64,000 nucleotides of DNA, taken from contig QHVT01000025.1 of assembly GCA_003223645.1 (NCBI GenBank), positions 24,125-88,124 on the forward strand, in the 5' to 3' direction. Position 1 is the stretch's first letter, and each line of letters begins with the position of its first letter. Shown here piece after piece: positions 25,912 to 35,534 of this stretch. The translations under genes and the position numbers were made by a program. This stretch comes from Acidobacteriota bacterium. GTDB taxonomy: Bacteria; Acidobacteriota; Thermoanaerobaculia; Gp7-AA8. A model generated the notes under the pieces. The model did not search any database. It was not told the origin of the DNA and saw only the letters and a program-made list of their open reading frames with translations.

Positions 25912-25939
25912 TTGACAAAATGCTGCCAGAATTTATGAT
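25912..25939 (+). promoter_or_regulatory. Sigma-70-like promoter
   Basis: TTGACA at 25912-25917 and TATGAT at 25934-25939 are separated by 16 bases in an AT-rich stretch that stands out from the GC-rich background. It points at the gene starting at 25987, about 40 bases downstream. This is the clearest housekeeping promoter in the window. Confidence 0.75.
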
Positions 25940-25986
25940 CGTGCCACCGACGTCAGAGGGGTCTGTGATGGGTGAGGAGTCGCATC

Positions 25987-26367
25987 ATGGCTTTTGAGAA
26001 ATGGGAGCCGCAACCTGAATTCGAGCGCTTCCCGGCCTCGGCGACTATCGTGCAATCGCGCCTCATCCGCCTTCCGTCTCCCGTCGCGAACATGCTGCGC
26101 CTGCGCGGCAAGAGCAGCGCGAACCTCTACTACGACAAGAAACGCAAAGTGATCGGCATTCGTCCGCTCGATCGGAAGGAAGAAGGCTCCGCAAAGATTC
26201 GTCAGTCCGACAAGTCGACGTCGCTGCACGTGCCGAGCTTCTTCCGCTTCTATGACATCGATGTTCCCGGCATCAAACGCTTCCACTGCTGGTACGACGA
26301 GAAGGAGCGGATGGCGATGATCGACATCTCGAAGCCTTCGCCGCGCGGACGACCGGCAGGAACGTAG
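25987..26367 (+). CDS. Hypothetical protein, 126 aa
   Basis: The protein starts MAFEKWEPQPEFERFP after GAGGAG. Two halves show a similar beta-rich pattern: RLIRLPSPVANMLRLRGK with YYDKKRKVIGIRPLD, and TSLHVPSFFRFYDI with WYDEKERMAMIDIS. A duplicated small fold of AbrB or similar type is possible but not proven. It has its own strong promoter. Confidence 0.7.
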   Translation: MAFEKWEPQPEFERFPASATIVQSRLIRLPSPVANMLRLRGKSSANLYYDKKRKVIGIRPLDRKEEGSAKIRQSDKSTSLHVPSFFRFYDIDVPGIKRFHCWYDEKERMAMIDISKPSPRGRPAGT

Positions 26368-26374
26368 AGATTCA

Positions 26375-26638
26375 GTGGAGCGGCGGGCTCTTAGCCCGCC
26401 AAACTCTTTTGGACTGCGGCAGCTACGCCGAACATCTCAAAAACTCGCTGTTCATGAAACCGTCATCCTGAGCTGCGTGAGACAGCGAAGGATCTCTGAA
26501 TACGCAGACGTTTCGCATTTAGAGATCCTTCGGCGTCTCCGCGCCTCAGGATGACGATGTTGTGATTGGTATCAGAAAGCGGCGGTGTAGCCGCCGCAGT
26601 CCAAATAGAAACGGCGGGCTAAGAGCCCGCCGCTCCAC
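26375..26638. repeat. Nested palindromes: family C inside family D
   Basis: The outer arms GTGGAGCGGCGGGCTC (26375-26390) and GAGCCCGCCGCTCCAC (26623-26638) belong to family D. Inside, TTTGGACTGCGGC pairs with GCCGCAGTCCAAA. The innermost 26462-26555 is a complete family C palindrome (GTCATCCTGAGC to CTCAGGATGAC). The whole gap between two genes consists of this nested structure. Confidence 0.9.
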
Positions 26639-26656
26639 AGGTTTCGCGAGTGCGTG

Positions 26657-28063
26657 TCAGTGATTGCGAACCGCGCGCAACTTTCTGATCGCCGGCGTGG
26701 CCCACATGTTGGTGATCTGGTTCGCAGCGGATTCGCTGAGTTGGACGCTCGATGACGAGCTGTCCGGGAAGAATGCGCCGTTGTTCGAGAACAGCTGCGT
26801 GATGCTCGCGAGCGGGACCTCGGTGCCGTATCCCTGATTGATCGCGCGGATGTATTGGTTCGCGAAGAGCAGATATCCGAGGTCGGTGAGGTGGAAGCCG
26901 TCGAGGCTGAAGAAGCCGCCCTGGATGAATGCGTTCGTGAATTTGATCGGGCCGACGGTGTAGCCGCCCGCGCCGGTGGCGGGATCGAGCGTCACTTTGT
27001 CGAACAGTCCTTTGATGTCCGCAACCGGGATGCTGCGCGCCGCGGCCGCGGCGTTGATCGCGGTGTTGTACTCGCGCACGCGCGCGACGATGTTCGCCAC
27101 TTCGGTCGGCGTGAGGACGTCGCCGGCCGGCAGCGGCTTGCCTGCATTCGGCAGCGCGTTGAACGGCGGCACCGGCGGGAAGCCGAAGCCGGACGAGAGG
27201 CGTGTCTGCGCGGTGAGCAGCACGAAGCTGCCGGGAGGAAGCTGTCCGATCGTTCCGTTGCCGAGATCGGCGATGTAGAAGATCGGTTTTCCGTCCGGTC
27301 CGAGTACCGGCTGGCGCGTCGTCGGATTCACGATGAACGGCGGGATGGTGTTGACGATCGGGAGCGAGTTGACGTTGTCGGGAATGGTGCCGACGACCAT
27401 GCCGGCGCTCGGATTCGCGGCGATGAGCGCGTCGAGGATCGCGTTGTAGCGCGCGGTGAAGTCGGCCGTGGTCGTCAGTCCCTGGTCGGTGCCGGCGAGG
27501 ACGGATCCGAGCGCGTCATTGCCGCCGATCCACATCGCGATGAACGTTGCGTTCAGCGCTTTGGACTGCTCGATCTGCGTGCCGAGGCCGCGGAGAATGA
27601 ACTGGCCGAACGTCGTGGGCGTGTTCGTCGCCGGCTCGTTGCCCTTGAGCGCGAGCAGCGCGGCGAGCGTTGCGCCCGGAACCGCGAGGTTGTTGTACGG
27701 ACGTCCGAACGTCGTTATGAGCGGCGTGCCGTTCGAGGAAGACGCGGGAACGATCGACGGCGAGAGGTTCTGCAGAATGAGCTCCGGTCCGATGCCGGGG
27801 AACGACACCAGCGGAACGGCAAAGCAGTTGTCGGCCGCGGTGGCGGTCGGCGGACAGATCCTGTAGCCGAGCTGTTTGGCGAGAATGGCCGGCCAGCTCC
27901 AGACCTGATGCCGCTCGTTGAGCGAGCCGCTCTCGAAGCCGGCGCCGTAGCTGTCGCCGAGCGTGACGAGGTGCGAGAAGTTCGCCGCGCCGCGCGCGCC
28001 GAACATCGGAACTGCGACAAGGACTGCGATCAGAACTGCCGCTGCGAATTTGATGCGTTTCAT
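26657..28063 (-). CDS. Secreted SGNH/GDSL hydrolase (esterase/lipase)
   Basis: The protein is 468 residues with a signal peptide (1-22). SGNH blocks are present: LVTLGDSYGAG with the nucleophile Ser, NNLAVPGATLA with Gly, WIGGNDALG with Asn, and FSLDGFHLTDLGY with the Asp-His pair. It acts on ester bonds outside the cytoplasm. It lies 12 bases downstream of a FadL-type porin gene, so hydrolysis of lipids and uptake of the fatty acids are plausibly linked. Confidence 0.9.
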   Translation of the reverse strand: MKRIKFAAAVLIAVLVAVPMFGARGAANFSHLVTLGDSYGAGFESGSLNERHQVWSWPAILAKQLGYRICPPTATAADNCFAVPLVSFPGIGPELILQNLSPSIVPASSSNGTPLITTFGRPYNNLAVPGATLAALLALKGNEPATNTPTTFGQFILRGLGTQIEQSKALNATFIAMWIGGNDALGSVLAGTDQGLTTTADFTARYNAILDALIAANPSAGMVVGTIPDNVNSLPIVNTIPPFIVNPTTRQPVLGPDGKPIFYIADLGNGTIGQLPPGSFVLLTAQTRLSSGFGFPPVPPFNALPNAGKPLPAGDVLTPTEVANIVARVREYNTAINAAAAARSIPVADIKGLFDKVTLDPATGAGGYTVGPIKFTNAFIQGGFFSLDGFHLTDLGYLLFANQYIRAINQGYGTEVPLASITQLFSNNGAFFPDSSSSSVQLSESAANQITNMWATPAIRKLRAVRNH

Positions 28064-28075
28064 GGGATCTCCTTC

Positions 28076-29356
28076 TTAGAAGCGGTAGCCGACGTTGAAG
28101 CTCCAGAGCGTCGCGTCGGTCTGATACGTGCCGTTGAAGCCGTCCGCATTGAGGCCGTTCGTGCTGCGATCCTTGAAGTGCAGGATGAACGCAGCCACGT
28201 CGGCGATGAACGGACCGTGGTGATAGCCGAAGCCGAAGGTCGCGCCGATGCGGTCGGAATCGGGAAGCAGCGGACCGACGGCTTCCGTCGGCTGCGGGTT
28301 CTCGTCGTAGAGCGCGCCCAGGCGCACGTCCCATTCGTCGGTGGCCTTGATGTTCGCGCCGAGGCGATAGCAGGACGAGTCATCCCAATTCTGCGGACGT
28401 GTGAAGTTCGCGGACGGAGTGACGTCGAAGTTCACGGTCAGCGCTTTGAAGCGGCTCCAGGTCATGTGCGTGACGTCGAACTCGACTTCCCAGCGATCGG
28501 TCGGTTTGAACGCGACGCCGACCGCGGTGACGGACGGGAAAGGAAGCACCGTGCCGGAGATCGTTTGATCGGGCGGAAGCTGCGACGCGACGAGCGCATC
28601 GAGCTGCGTGTTGCCGGTCGAGATCTGCTGGAAGTCCGCCTTGCCTTTGAACTCGAGATCCATGTCCGAGCGATAGGACGCGCCGAAGCGGAAGCGGTCG
28701 GTCTTCCAGAGAATGCCGGCGTTATACGAATAGTCGTTGGCGTATTCGCTTTCGAGACGCGTGTTGGAGACGTCGACGAAGCGGCCGGTGAACGGATTGA
28801 GCGTGCCGCGATTGGCATTGAGGATGACGCGTCCGCGGCGATATTCGACGCCGCCGCCGATGGCGATTTTTCCGTCGGAGCTCTGCCAGGCGAGCGCCGG
28901 CTCGAACGACATCGTCTTCAGATCGGCGTCGCGCGAGATGAATCGGCCGGCCCACGGTGTGGCCCAGTCGGTGCGCAGTCCCCACGCGGAGAACGCGCCG
29001 AGGCCGAGCGTGAGATTCCCGCCGATCGGAATCGTCGCGTAGACGTTCGGCGGGACGAAGGTGTGACGCGCGTATTTCCCTTCGACGCCGGACGTGAAGT
29101 CGCTGTTCGGATCGCCGACGAATTCATTCGTGAAGTTGATGAACGTCGCGCCGCCGAGAACCGTCAGACTGCGCTGCTGCGCGAGACCGGCGGGGTTGTA
29201 GAAGATCGCGCTCGGGTCGTCGGCCGTCGCGGCGAACGCGCCGGCCATGCCGCTGGCCTTCGCGCCCTGCTCGAAAATCGAGAAGCCGGCGCCGAATGCC
29301 GCCGCGCTCACGAGGCACGTGAGGATGGTTACAAGGATGAATCTGAGGGATCGCAA
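28076..29356 (-). CDS. FadL/OmpP1-type outer-membrane transporter
   Basis: The protein is 426 residues. A signal peptide is followed by the FadL family N-terminus FSIFEQGAKASGMAGAFAATADDPSAIFYNPAGL. The rest alternates hydrophobic and polar residues in beta-barrel fashion and ends with the aromatic SFNVGYRF. FadL proteins import hydrophobic compounds such as long-chain fatty acids. It is the first gene of an apparent two-gene operon with the GDSL hydrolase. Confidence 0.92.
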   Translation of the reverse strand: MRSLRFILVTILTCLVSAAAFGAGFSIFEQGAKASGMAGAFAATADDPSAIFYNPAGLAQQRSLTVLGGATFINFTNEFVGDPNSDFTSGVEGKYARHTFVPPNVYATIPIGGNLTLGLGAFSAWGLRTDWATPWAGRFISRDADLKTMSFEPALAWQSSDGKIAIGGGVEYRRGRVILNANRGTLNPFTGRFVDVSNTRLESEYANDYSYNAGILWKTDRFRFGASYRSDMDLEFKGKADFQQISTGNTQLDALVASQLPPDQTISGTVLPFPSVTAVGVAFKPTDRWEVEFDVTHMTWSRFKALTVNFDVTPSANFTRPQNWDDSSCYRLGANIKATDEWDVRLGALYDENPQPTEAVGPLLPDSDRIGATFGFGYHHGPFIADVAAFILHFKDRSTNGLNADGFNGTYQTDATLWSFNVGYRF

Positions 29357-29436
29357 ATGGACCTCCTAAGTGATTTGTCTTAGAGGGAATTACGGCAAAT
29401 GAACGGCGCGCATCATAGCACCGCTTCGCGCGGCCG

Positions 29437-30852
29437 TTAGTTACGATCGTTCAGCAACTCGCGCAGGATGTCGTTGGCCAATTCGGCCTTCGCCTTGCCG
29501 CGCGTCTCCTTCATCAGCTGGCCGACGAGGAAGCCGAACACCTGCTGTTTTCCGCCGCGATACTGCTCGACCTGCGCGGCGTTTTTCTCGACGACGCGCA
29601 TTGCTGCATCGCGAATCGCCGCGGGGTCGCTGATCTGCGCGAGCCCTTTTTTCTCGACGATCGCATCCGGCGCTTCTCCGCTTGCGGACATCTCGTCGAA
29701 TACTTCCTTCGCCGACTTCCCGCCGATCGCTCCGCTGTCGATGAGCTGGATCAGCCGGCCGAGCATTGCCGGTGTGACCCGATACTGCTCGACTTCGATC
29801 TTCTGATCGTTGAGCACGCGCAGCACTTCGTTGCGGACCCAATTCGCCGCGCCGCGCGGATTCTTCGACTCGGCTGCGGTCGACTCGTAGAAATCGGCGA
29901 GTGCGCGCGTGACGACGAGCTGCTCGGCGTCGACTGCGCTGATCTCGTACTCTCGCTGATATCGCTCCGCGCGCTCGTGCGGCAGGGGAGGCAGCGACGA
30001 GCGGACGTCTTCGATCCAGGCCTCGTCGACAGCGAGCGTGAAGAGATCGGGCTCGGGAAAATAGCGATAGTCGTGCGCTTCTTCTTTCGAGCGCATGACG
30101 CGCGTCTCGCCGCTCGCGACGTCGAAGAGCCGCGTCTCCTGTGCGACTTTTCCGCCGCCCTCGATCACCTTGATCTGCCGCTCGATCTCGTGCTCGATCG
30201 CGCGCCCGACGTAGCGAAATGAATTGAGGTTCTTGACTTCGCAGCGCGTTCCGAACGGCTCGCCTTTGCGATGCACGGAGATGTTCGCGTCGCAGCGCAG
30301 CGATCCTTCTTCCATGTTCCCGTCGCAGACGTCGGTGTACATGAGGATCTGCCGCAGACGGGTGAGATACGCGACGGCCTGTTCAGCACTTCTGAGGTCG
30401 GGATCGCTGACGATCTCGATGAGCGGCGTGCCGGCGCGATTGAGATCGACGAGCGACGCGTCGCGCTCGTGCAGCAACTTGCCGGCGTCTTCCTCCATAT
30501 GAATGCGATGCAGGTGGATGTCATTCACGCGACCGCCCGTCGCGAGCGGCTGATCGAACTGCGAGATCTGATAACCCTTCGGGAGATCGGGATAGAAATA
30601 GTTTTTGCGCGCAAAGATCGAGCGGTGATGAATCGTGCAGCCCGTCGCCAGCGCCATGCGCATCGCCAGCTCGACCGCTTTACGATTGAGCACCGGCAGC
30701 GCGCCGGGATACCCGAGGCAGACGGGACAAACGTTCGTATTCGGCGGCGCGCCGAATTCCGTCGCGCACGCGCAAAAGATTTTCGTGCGCGTCAAAAGAC
30801 GCGCGTGCACTTCGAGGCCGATGACCGGTTCCCACGACATTGAAGTGCGCAT
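29437..30852 (-). CDS. gatB: Aspartyl/glutamyl-tRNA amidotransferase subunit B
   Basis: The protein is 471 residues, normal length. The family N-terminus WEPVIGLEVHARLLTRTKIFC is followed by the CACATEFGAPPNTNVCPVCLG zinc region, then RIHMEEDAGK, LVDLNRAGTPLIEIVSDPD and the C-terminal YqeY-like tail (IDSGAIGGKSAKEVFDEM). GatB is the kinase-like part of GatCAB, which amidates misacylated Glu-tRNA(Gln). The ATG at 30852 has GGAAGG 10 bases upstream; 30840 is the alternative. No gatA or gatC is adjacent. Confidence 0.95.
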   Translation of the reverse strand: MRTSMSWEPVIGLEVHARLLTRTKIFCACATEFGAPPNTNVCPVCLGYPGALPVLNRKAVELAMRMALATGCTIHHRSIFARKNYFYPDLPKGYQISQFDQPLATGGRVNDIHLHRIHMEEDAGKLLHERDASLVDLNRAGTPLIEIVSDPDLRSAEQAVAYLTRLRQILMYTDVCDGNMEEGSLRCDANISVHRKGEPFGTRCEVKNLNSFRYVGRAIEHEIERQIKVIEGGGKVAQETRLFDVASGETRVMRSKEEAHDYRYFPEPDLFTLAVDEAWIEDVRSSLPPLPHERAERYQREYEISAVDAEQLVVTRALADFYESTAAESKNPRGAANWVRNEVLRVLNDQKIEVEQYRVTPAMLGRLIQLIDSGAIGGKSAKEVFDEMSASGEAPDAIVEKKGLAQISDPAAIRDAAMRVVEKNAAQVEQYRGGKQQVFGFLVGQLMKETRGKAKAELANDILRELLNDRN

Positions 30853-30874
30853 TCTAGCGATACCTTCCCGAGTC

Positions 30875-30918
30875 CCGTGCCCGCTCCCGCGCCCGGGGTG
30901 GGCGGCGAGCGAAGCGAG
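30875..30918. repeat. Half-site of the CGCCCGGGGTGGG repeat family
   Basis: GTGCCCGCTCCCGCGCCCGG and GGTGGGCGGCGAGCGAAGCG match one arm of the palindrome at 40344-40429. It sits between gatB and the amidohydrolase gene. Confidence 0.6.
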
Positions 30919-30920
30919 AA

Positions 30921-32510
30921 TCACTTCTTCTTCGCCTCCGCCACCATCTTCTCCACATCCGCCAGCAATTTCTTCGCGTCGTACAAAATCCCGTCCTTCA
31001 TCACGTAGCGCACGCCGCCGACGCGCTCGACTTCGCCGGTCGTGTCGTTCACGCGCAGCGCGCCGGTGCCGTACAGCACTTTCAAATTGTGCAGCGGGTT
31101 TTCTTCGACGAAGACGAGGTCCGCGAGCATGCCGATGCGCACTGCGCCGAACTCGGGCGGTTTTCCTTTCGGCGCCGCGAGCACTTCCGCACCATTCAAC
31201 GTCGCGGCGCGAATCACTTCGAGCGGATGGAATCCCGCTTCCTCGAGCAGCTCGAGCTCGCGGATGTAGTCGAAGCCGTACAGTTTGAAAATGAATCCGC
31301 TGTCGGATCCGGTCGTCACGCGTCCGCCGCGGTTTTTGTACTCGTTGATGAAGTCCATCCAGATCCGGTAATTGTTCTTCCACTCGATCTCGTCGCGCGT
31401 CGTCCAGTCGAACCAGTACGAGCCGTGCGCCTTGCGGCTCGGCTGATAGAACTTCCAGAGCGACGGCAGCGTGTACTTGTCGTGCCATTCCGCGCGCATC
31501 GCGCGCATGAGATCGCGGCTCGCCTCGTAGATCGTGAACGTCGGATCGATCGTGAAGTCGAGCTTCAAGAGCTCGTCCATCACTTCCTTCCGCTTCGCGC
31601 TGCCGGGAGGCGCGGCCTGCTTCCACAGACGTCCCGCGTTGCCGAAGCGGTGCTGCTCGTCGAGATAGTTGTAGTCGTCCGGAAAATCCTGGACGGTGCG
31701 GTTATCGAACAGCGCCTCGGGCAAGCCGTACCAGTGCTCCATCCCGCGCAGTCCGAGGCGCGCGGCCTGGAGGATGTTCATGCGGGCGACGCCCATCTGA
31801 CTGAGGTGCGTCGTCGATCCGAGGTTGAGCTTTTTTGCCTCGTCGAGGAGAGCGGGGAGGATCTGCGGGTCGTAAATCGGATCGCCGGCGCCAAAGACCT
31901 TCAGTCCGTCGAATCCCGATTTGGCCGCCCACTGCACGAACTTGCGCGCCTGCTCCGGCGTGTTGATCAAGCCGCCGTCCCAGATGGAATTTGTCGTGAA
32001 GACGTACGGGAAAATCCGCGGCGCGACGATTTGATTTTTATTGCTGCGATCGCGCTCGTGCATCGTCCACGCCGCGCCGTTGCCCGATCCCGGCTCGCGC
32101 ACGCTCGTCACGCCGTGCGCCATCCACAACTTGAACACGTATTCCGCGTTCGTGCCCTGATCTTCGCCGCCGATGTGTCCGTGCATGTCGACGAATCCCG
32201 GCAGCACGTACATCTTCGACGCGTCGATCTCGCGGTCGCCGCCTTTCGGCCGCCGCGCCGGATCGATCTCGACTTTCGGATAGCCGACCGTCCGGATGTC
32301 GGTGATGCGATTCCCTTCGATCACGATGTCGACCGGCCCGATTGCGGGAGCGCCGGTGCCGTCGATCACGGTCGCGCCGCGGATGACCAGCCGTTTGTAC
32401 GGACCGTCGCCTTCATCGGGACGGCGGTCCGGAGCAAACGGCTGATCGGCGAGGGCGGCAAATGCGAAGAGGAGAAGCGCGAGAACGAATGCGCGTCGCA
32501 TGCGGCGCAT
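30921..32510 (-). CDS. Secreted metal-dependent amidohydrolase
   Basis: The protein is 529 residues with a signal peptide (MRRMRRAFVLALLLFAFAALA). Metal-ligand motifs of the amidohydrolase superfamily are visible: GFVDMHGHIGG, a Lys in GLKVFGAG, His in TTHLSQMG and GMEHWYG, and Asp in VTTGSDSGFI. The C-terminal composite beta domain ends with LADLVFVEENPL. The substrate is unknown; imidazolonepropionase/dipeptidase-like relatives occur in the periplasm. Confidence 0.9.
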   Translation of the reverse strand: MRRMRRAFVLALLLFAFAALADQPFAPDRRPDEGDGPYKRLVIRGATVIDGTGAPAIGPVDIVIEGNRITDIRTVGYPKVEIDPARRPKGGDREIDASKMYVLPGFVDMHGHIGGEDQGTNAEYVFKLWMAHGVTSVREPGSGNGAAWTMHERDRSNKNQIVAPRIFPYVFTTNSIWDGGLINTPEQARKFVQWAAKSGFDGLKVFGAGDPIYDPQILPALLDEAKKLNLGSTTHLSQMGVARMNILQAARLGLRGMEHWYGLPEALFDNRTVQDFPDDYNYLDEQHRFGNAGRLWKQAAPPGSAKRKEVMDELLKLDFTIDPTFTIYEASRDLMRAMRAEWHDKYTLPSLWKFYQPSRKAHGSYWFDWTTRDEIEWKNNYRIWMDFINEYKNRGGRVTTGSDSGFIFKLYGFDYIRELELLEEAGFHPLEVIRAATLNGAEVLAAPKGKPPEFGAVRIGMLADLVFVEENPLHNLKVLYGTGALRVNDTTGEVERVGGVRYVMKDGILYDAKKLLADVEKMVAEAKKK

Positions 32511-32534
32511 TCTACGTTGCCCGGGCTTTCCCCC

Positions 32535-32876
32535 TTATGGCTTGACGTCGTGATCGCCGCCCGACTCCGGCGTGGCCGGGGACCAGCCAATCTCCGTCGT
32601 CGATCCGGTCGGCGTAATGAAACACCGGCAGAAGAACTTCCCCGCTGTTTTCAGCGTCCGCCTCTCGCCGTCGAGGACCGTCTCGGAAACGGCGGTTCCA
32701 AAAGGGCCGATGCCTTCGAAGACCACGCGGACCTTGCCGTCGGGGCTGAAGTACTTGACGGTGTCGTCGACTCGCAGCTCATCTGCTCCGGCCATATCCG
32801 GCACAGCCGCTCCATGAATGAGATTGATCCGGATGTCGTGATGCCGGGGAGTCTGCGCGATGATTGGGCGTTTCAT
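32535..32876 (-). CDS. Hypothetical protein, 113 aa
   Basis: This is a beta-rich small protein with KYFSPDGKVRVVFEGIGPFG and a CRCF stretch (FFCRCFITPTGS). It has no signal peptide. It follows the kinase gene by 6 bases on the same strand and is probably co-transcribed. No family is recognised. Confidence 0.6.
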   Translation of the reverse strand: MKRPIIAQTPRHHDIRINLIHGAAVPDMAGADELRVDDTVKYFSPDGKVRVVFEGIGPFGTAVSETVLDGERRTLKTAGKFFCRCFITPTGSTTEIGWSPATPESGGDHDVKP

Positions 32877-32882
32877 GAGCGA

Positions 32883-35534
32883 TTAACCTCCGTTTTGCAT
32901 TTCTCTCTTCAACTGGATAAAGCGAGGATCCTGGCGAAAGTCCGCCAAGTCGGGATGGCGGTCGAGCTCGCCCAGTACGTCTTTCGTCGCCGTGCCGGCG
33001 ATCGCCAGCGCCTGGTCTCGCTGGCCGAGCATCTCGTACGTCAGCACTGCGCGACGGATTACAGACTTGTCGGTCGGCGACAATTGCAGGGCCTGATCGA
33101 TCTCTTCGCGGCCTCGTCCTGCATCGCCCAGTCTCGCGGCGAGATAGCCGACGTACACACGTGTGTAACCGCTTCGCGGGTCCCCCTTCAACTCCTCCAG
33201 CGCGATCTCGCTCGCTTTGCGATAGCAGTCGCGAGCCTCTTCTCCTCGACCCTCGCGGCGGCAGGAGTCTCCGAGATTCATCAGATAGAGGTAACTGTTG
33301 GGATTCAGCGCCAGCGCCTTCTTGTAAAGAATGACTGCGTCGGCGTCCTTCTTCTGGTACGCCTTGATAGCCGCAAGACTGTTGAGGGCCCTCGCGGTCG
33401 CCTTGATCCGGACTGACGTGAGTAACGCATTGACAGCGGCGTCGTCCTGTCCCATGTCACTCAATGTCGCACCGAGGTTCGTATAGGCGTTGTAGAAGCG
33501 GGGAGCGCGTTCGATCACCTTGCGGAATTGCTCCGCAGCCTGGACATATTCACCGCGGCGGTAAAAAAATACGCCGAGCTCTTCATAGGATTCGTAATAG
33601 CCGGGTTCGAGTGCAATCGCCCTCCGATAGTTCTCGATCGCTTCTTTGCGAAAATTCAGGTGATCGTCGGCCTCCGCCATTCGCAGCAGGACCTCGACGT
33701 TGTGCGGCTGTAGATCTCTCACCCTCTGATAATCCTGCACCGCCTTTTCGTACCGGCCTCCGCTGACGTCGAAGCGGCCTTCGGCCAGAAGGACCGCAAC
33801 GGAATCAGGGTCGAGCGCTTCAGCCGCCTGCAGCGCTCGACCAGCTTCGTCGAGCCATCGACGCTCCTTCGTGTCGCCGTACTTCAGGAGCATGGCTTCG
33901 ACCAGGCCCGCTCGCGGCAATGGAGAATGCGGGTCCAGGCGCGCCGCCTGTTGAAACAGCGGTATGGCAACGTCAAAACTATGCTGGTCACGGCGCAGGT
34001 ACCCGAGACCCTGGAGGTACGGAGCGGAGGCAGAAGGCGATATCGGGTCTGCCGGCCCGCCACGCAAACCCAGCGCCTTGGAAACAATACCCGTCAACGC
34101 TGCCGGCAAATCACCGGCATTCGCAAGAGAGTAGCGCCCGGATACTTCACCGAGGCGCGTCTGCGTATCCAGATCCATGACGGTGCCTCGGGCGAGGAGG
34201 TCGTTCCCTTCCTTGCGCAACGCGATCTGCAGGGCGTGCGTTGCGTGCAGAGTCTGACTCGCTTGCTCTGGCGTATGAACGTTGTTGTCCAGGCTTTGGG
34301 AAGCAGGGATCACCACGAGCGTCGGCGCCCCGGTTCGATGCCGCAGGCGATCGGCGACGTCGATCAGCGCCCCGTTTCCGATCGCTTCGACGTCTGCTGC
34401 ACCTTCGATTGGAAGAATCGCCAGCCGGACGTTCGGCGGCGCGAAAAACCTGAGCAGCGGCCCGCGCATTGCAACGCCGCCGAGCGCGAGGAGCATGATC
34501 GCGGCGACCAGCGGCGCCTTCCGGAACGTTCGTTTTCCGAGGGCGTCGGAGACCCCGGTCGCGTCGGACGGCCGCGCTTCCGGTAAAGGATCCAGGCACT
34601 GCAGGATGGCCGCATCCCAACGCTTGTCGGGAATCCTCGCCCGGCTGCTGGGTGGCGGAGGACGCATTGTGAGACGACTTTGCGTCGGTTCATCCTCAAA
34701 GGGCTTGCTCCCCGCAACCATCTCGTAAAGGATCACGCCGAGGGCATAGATGTCGGAGGCTTTGGACGCGGGAGCACCTTGCCACAATTCGGGAGCCATA
34801 TATTGAGGCGTGCCGGCCAGATCTTCTGATGCGAGTGCGGGCTCGCCGGCCAGTCCAAAGTCGGTGATCACCGCACGAGGAGTCCCGTCGGGCAAATGGC
34901 TCAGGATCACGTTCGCGCTTTTGAGGTCCTTGTGAATGATTCCGATCTTGTGGGCCTCGGCCAGGCCCGCGCAGAGTTGGCGCGCAATCTCCAGCGCCTC
35001 TTGCCGATCGATTCGTTCCCCCGACGACAAGCGCGTGTGCAGAGTCGGACCATCGAGAAGTTCCATCGTGAGGAAATCGACTTCGCCGTAGTCGGTCTCC
35101 GCGGTATGGATTTCGTTTACGAGACAGATGTTTCGGTGACGCACTTTGAGCGCCGACTCCAGCTCGGGGGAGAGCAGGCGGCGAAATCCGAGCTTGGCGG
35201 ACTTGAAGGCGATGCGCTGGCCGCGTTTTCGGTCGAAGGCTTCGTAGACGACGCCCATACCGCCTTCACCGATCTCACGAATGATTTCGAAGCGGTTGTT
35301 GACTACCTGTCCCGGTTTGAACGGGCGTTCGAGATCCCGCAGGGCCATCCACGGCTTGCGGAGGAACCCGCCCATCCGCTCTTCCCACTCGAGCGCATCG
35401 CGGGTCTCGTGAAAAAGCTCTTCATCTCCCTGACAAGCGACCTGTAAATAGTCGCTCCGCGCGTCGTCGGGGAGGGTGAGCGCAGTCGCGAGCAGCGTCA
35501 TGACCTGGTCGTCTCGCACTGAGGTGTTGTTCAT
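32883..35534 (-). CDS. Membrane Ser/Thr protein kinase with TPR region
   Basis: The protein is 883 residues. The kinase domain (about 82-340) has the glycine loop IGEGGMGVVYEAF, Lys111 in IAFKSAK, the catalytic loop IIHKDLKSANVIL (His-Lys-Asp, not His-Arg-Asp) and ITDFGLAG. A transmembrane helix lies near residue 355. The extracytoplasmic part has a beta or FlgO-like region and then many TPR units. The ATG at 35534 overlaps the ECF stop by 4 bases. Kinases of this type are commonly paired with a PF07638-type sigma factor. Confidence 0.93.
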   Translation of the reverse strand: MNNTSVRDDQVMTLLATALTLPDDARSDYLQVACQGDEELFHETRDALEWEERMGGFLRKPWMALRDLERPFKPGQVVNNRFEIIREIGEGGMGVVYEAFDRKRGQRIAFKSAKLGFRRLLSPELESALKVRHRNICLVNEIHTAETDYGEVDFLTMELLDGPTLHTRLSSGERIDRQEALEIARQLCAGLAEAHKIGIIHKDLKSANVILSHLPDGTPRAVITDFGLAGEPALASEDLAGTPQYMAPELWQGAPASKASDIYALGVILYEMVAGSKPFEDEPTQSRLTMRPPPPSSRARIPDKRWDAAILQCLDPLPEARPSDATGVSDALGKRTFRKAPLVAAIMLLALGGVAMRGPLLRFFAPPNVRLAILPIEGAADVEAIGNGALIDVADRLRHRTGAPTLVVIPASQSLDNNVHTPEQASQTLHATHALQIALRKEGNDLLARGTVMDLDTQTRLGEVSGRYSLANAGDLPAALTGIVSKALGLRGGPADPISPSASAPYLQGLGYLRRDQHSFDVAIPLFQQAARLDPHSPLPRAGLVEAMLLKYGDTKERRWLDEAGRALQAAEALDPDSVAVLLAEGRFDVSGGRYEKAVQDYQRVRDLQPHNVEVLLRMAEADDHLNFRKEAIENYRRAIALEPGYYESYEELGVFFYRRGEYVQAAEQFRKVIERAPRFYNAYTNLGATLSDMGQDDAAVNALLTSVRIKATARALNSLAAIKAYQKKDADAVILYKKALALNPNSYLYLMNLGDSCRREGRGEEARDCYRKASEIALEELKGDPRSGYTRVYVGYLAARLGDAGRGREEIDQALQLSPTDKSVIRRAVLTYEMLGQRDQALAIAGTATKDVLGELDRHPDLADFRQDPRFIQLKREMQNGG

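Noticed and set aside
26855..29383. 842-codon open frame on the plus strand
   Set aside because: It is antisense to the GDSL hydrolase and FadL genes, both of which have clear motifs. Its Arg/Ala/Glu/Val-heavy composition is a typical shadow in GC-rich DNA.
31089..33416. 775-codon open frame on the plus strand
   Set aside because: It spans the antisense of the amidohydrolase and the end of the kinase gene. Real genes on the minus strand explain the region.
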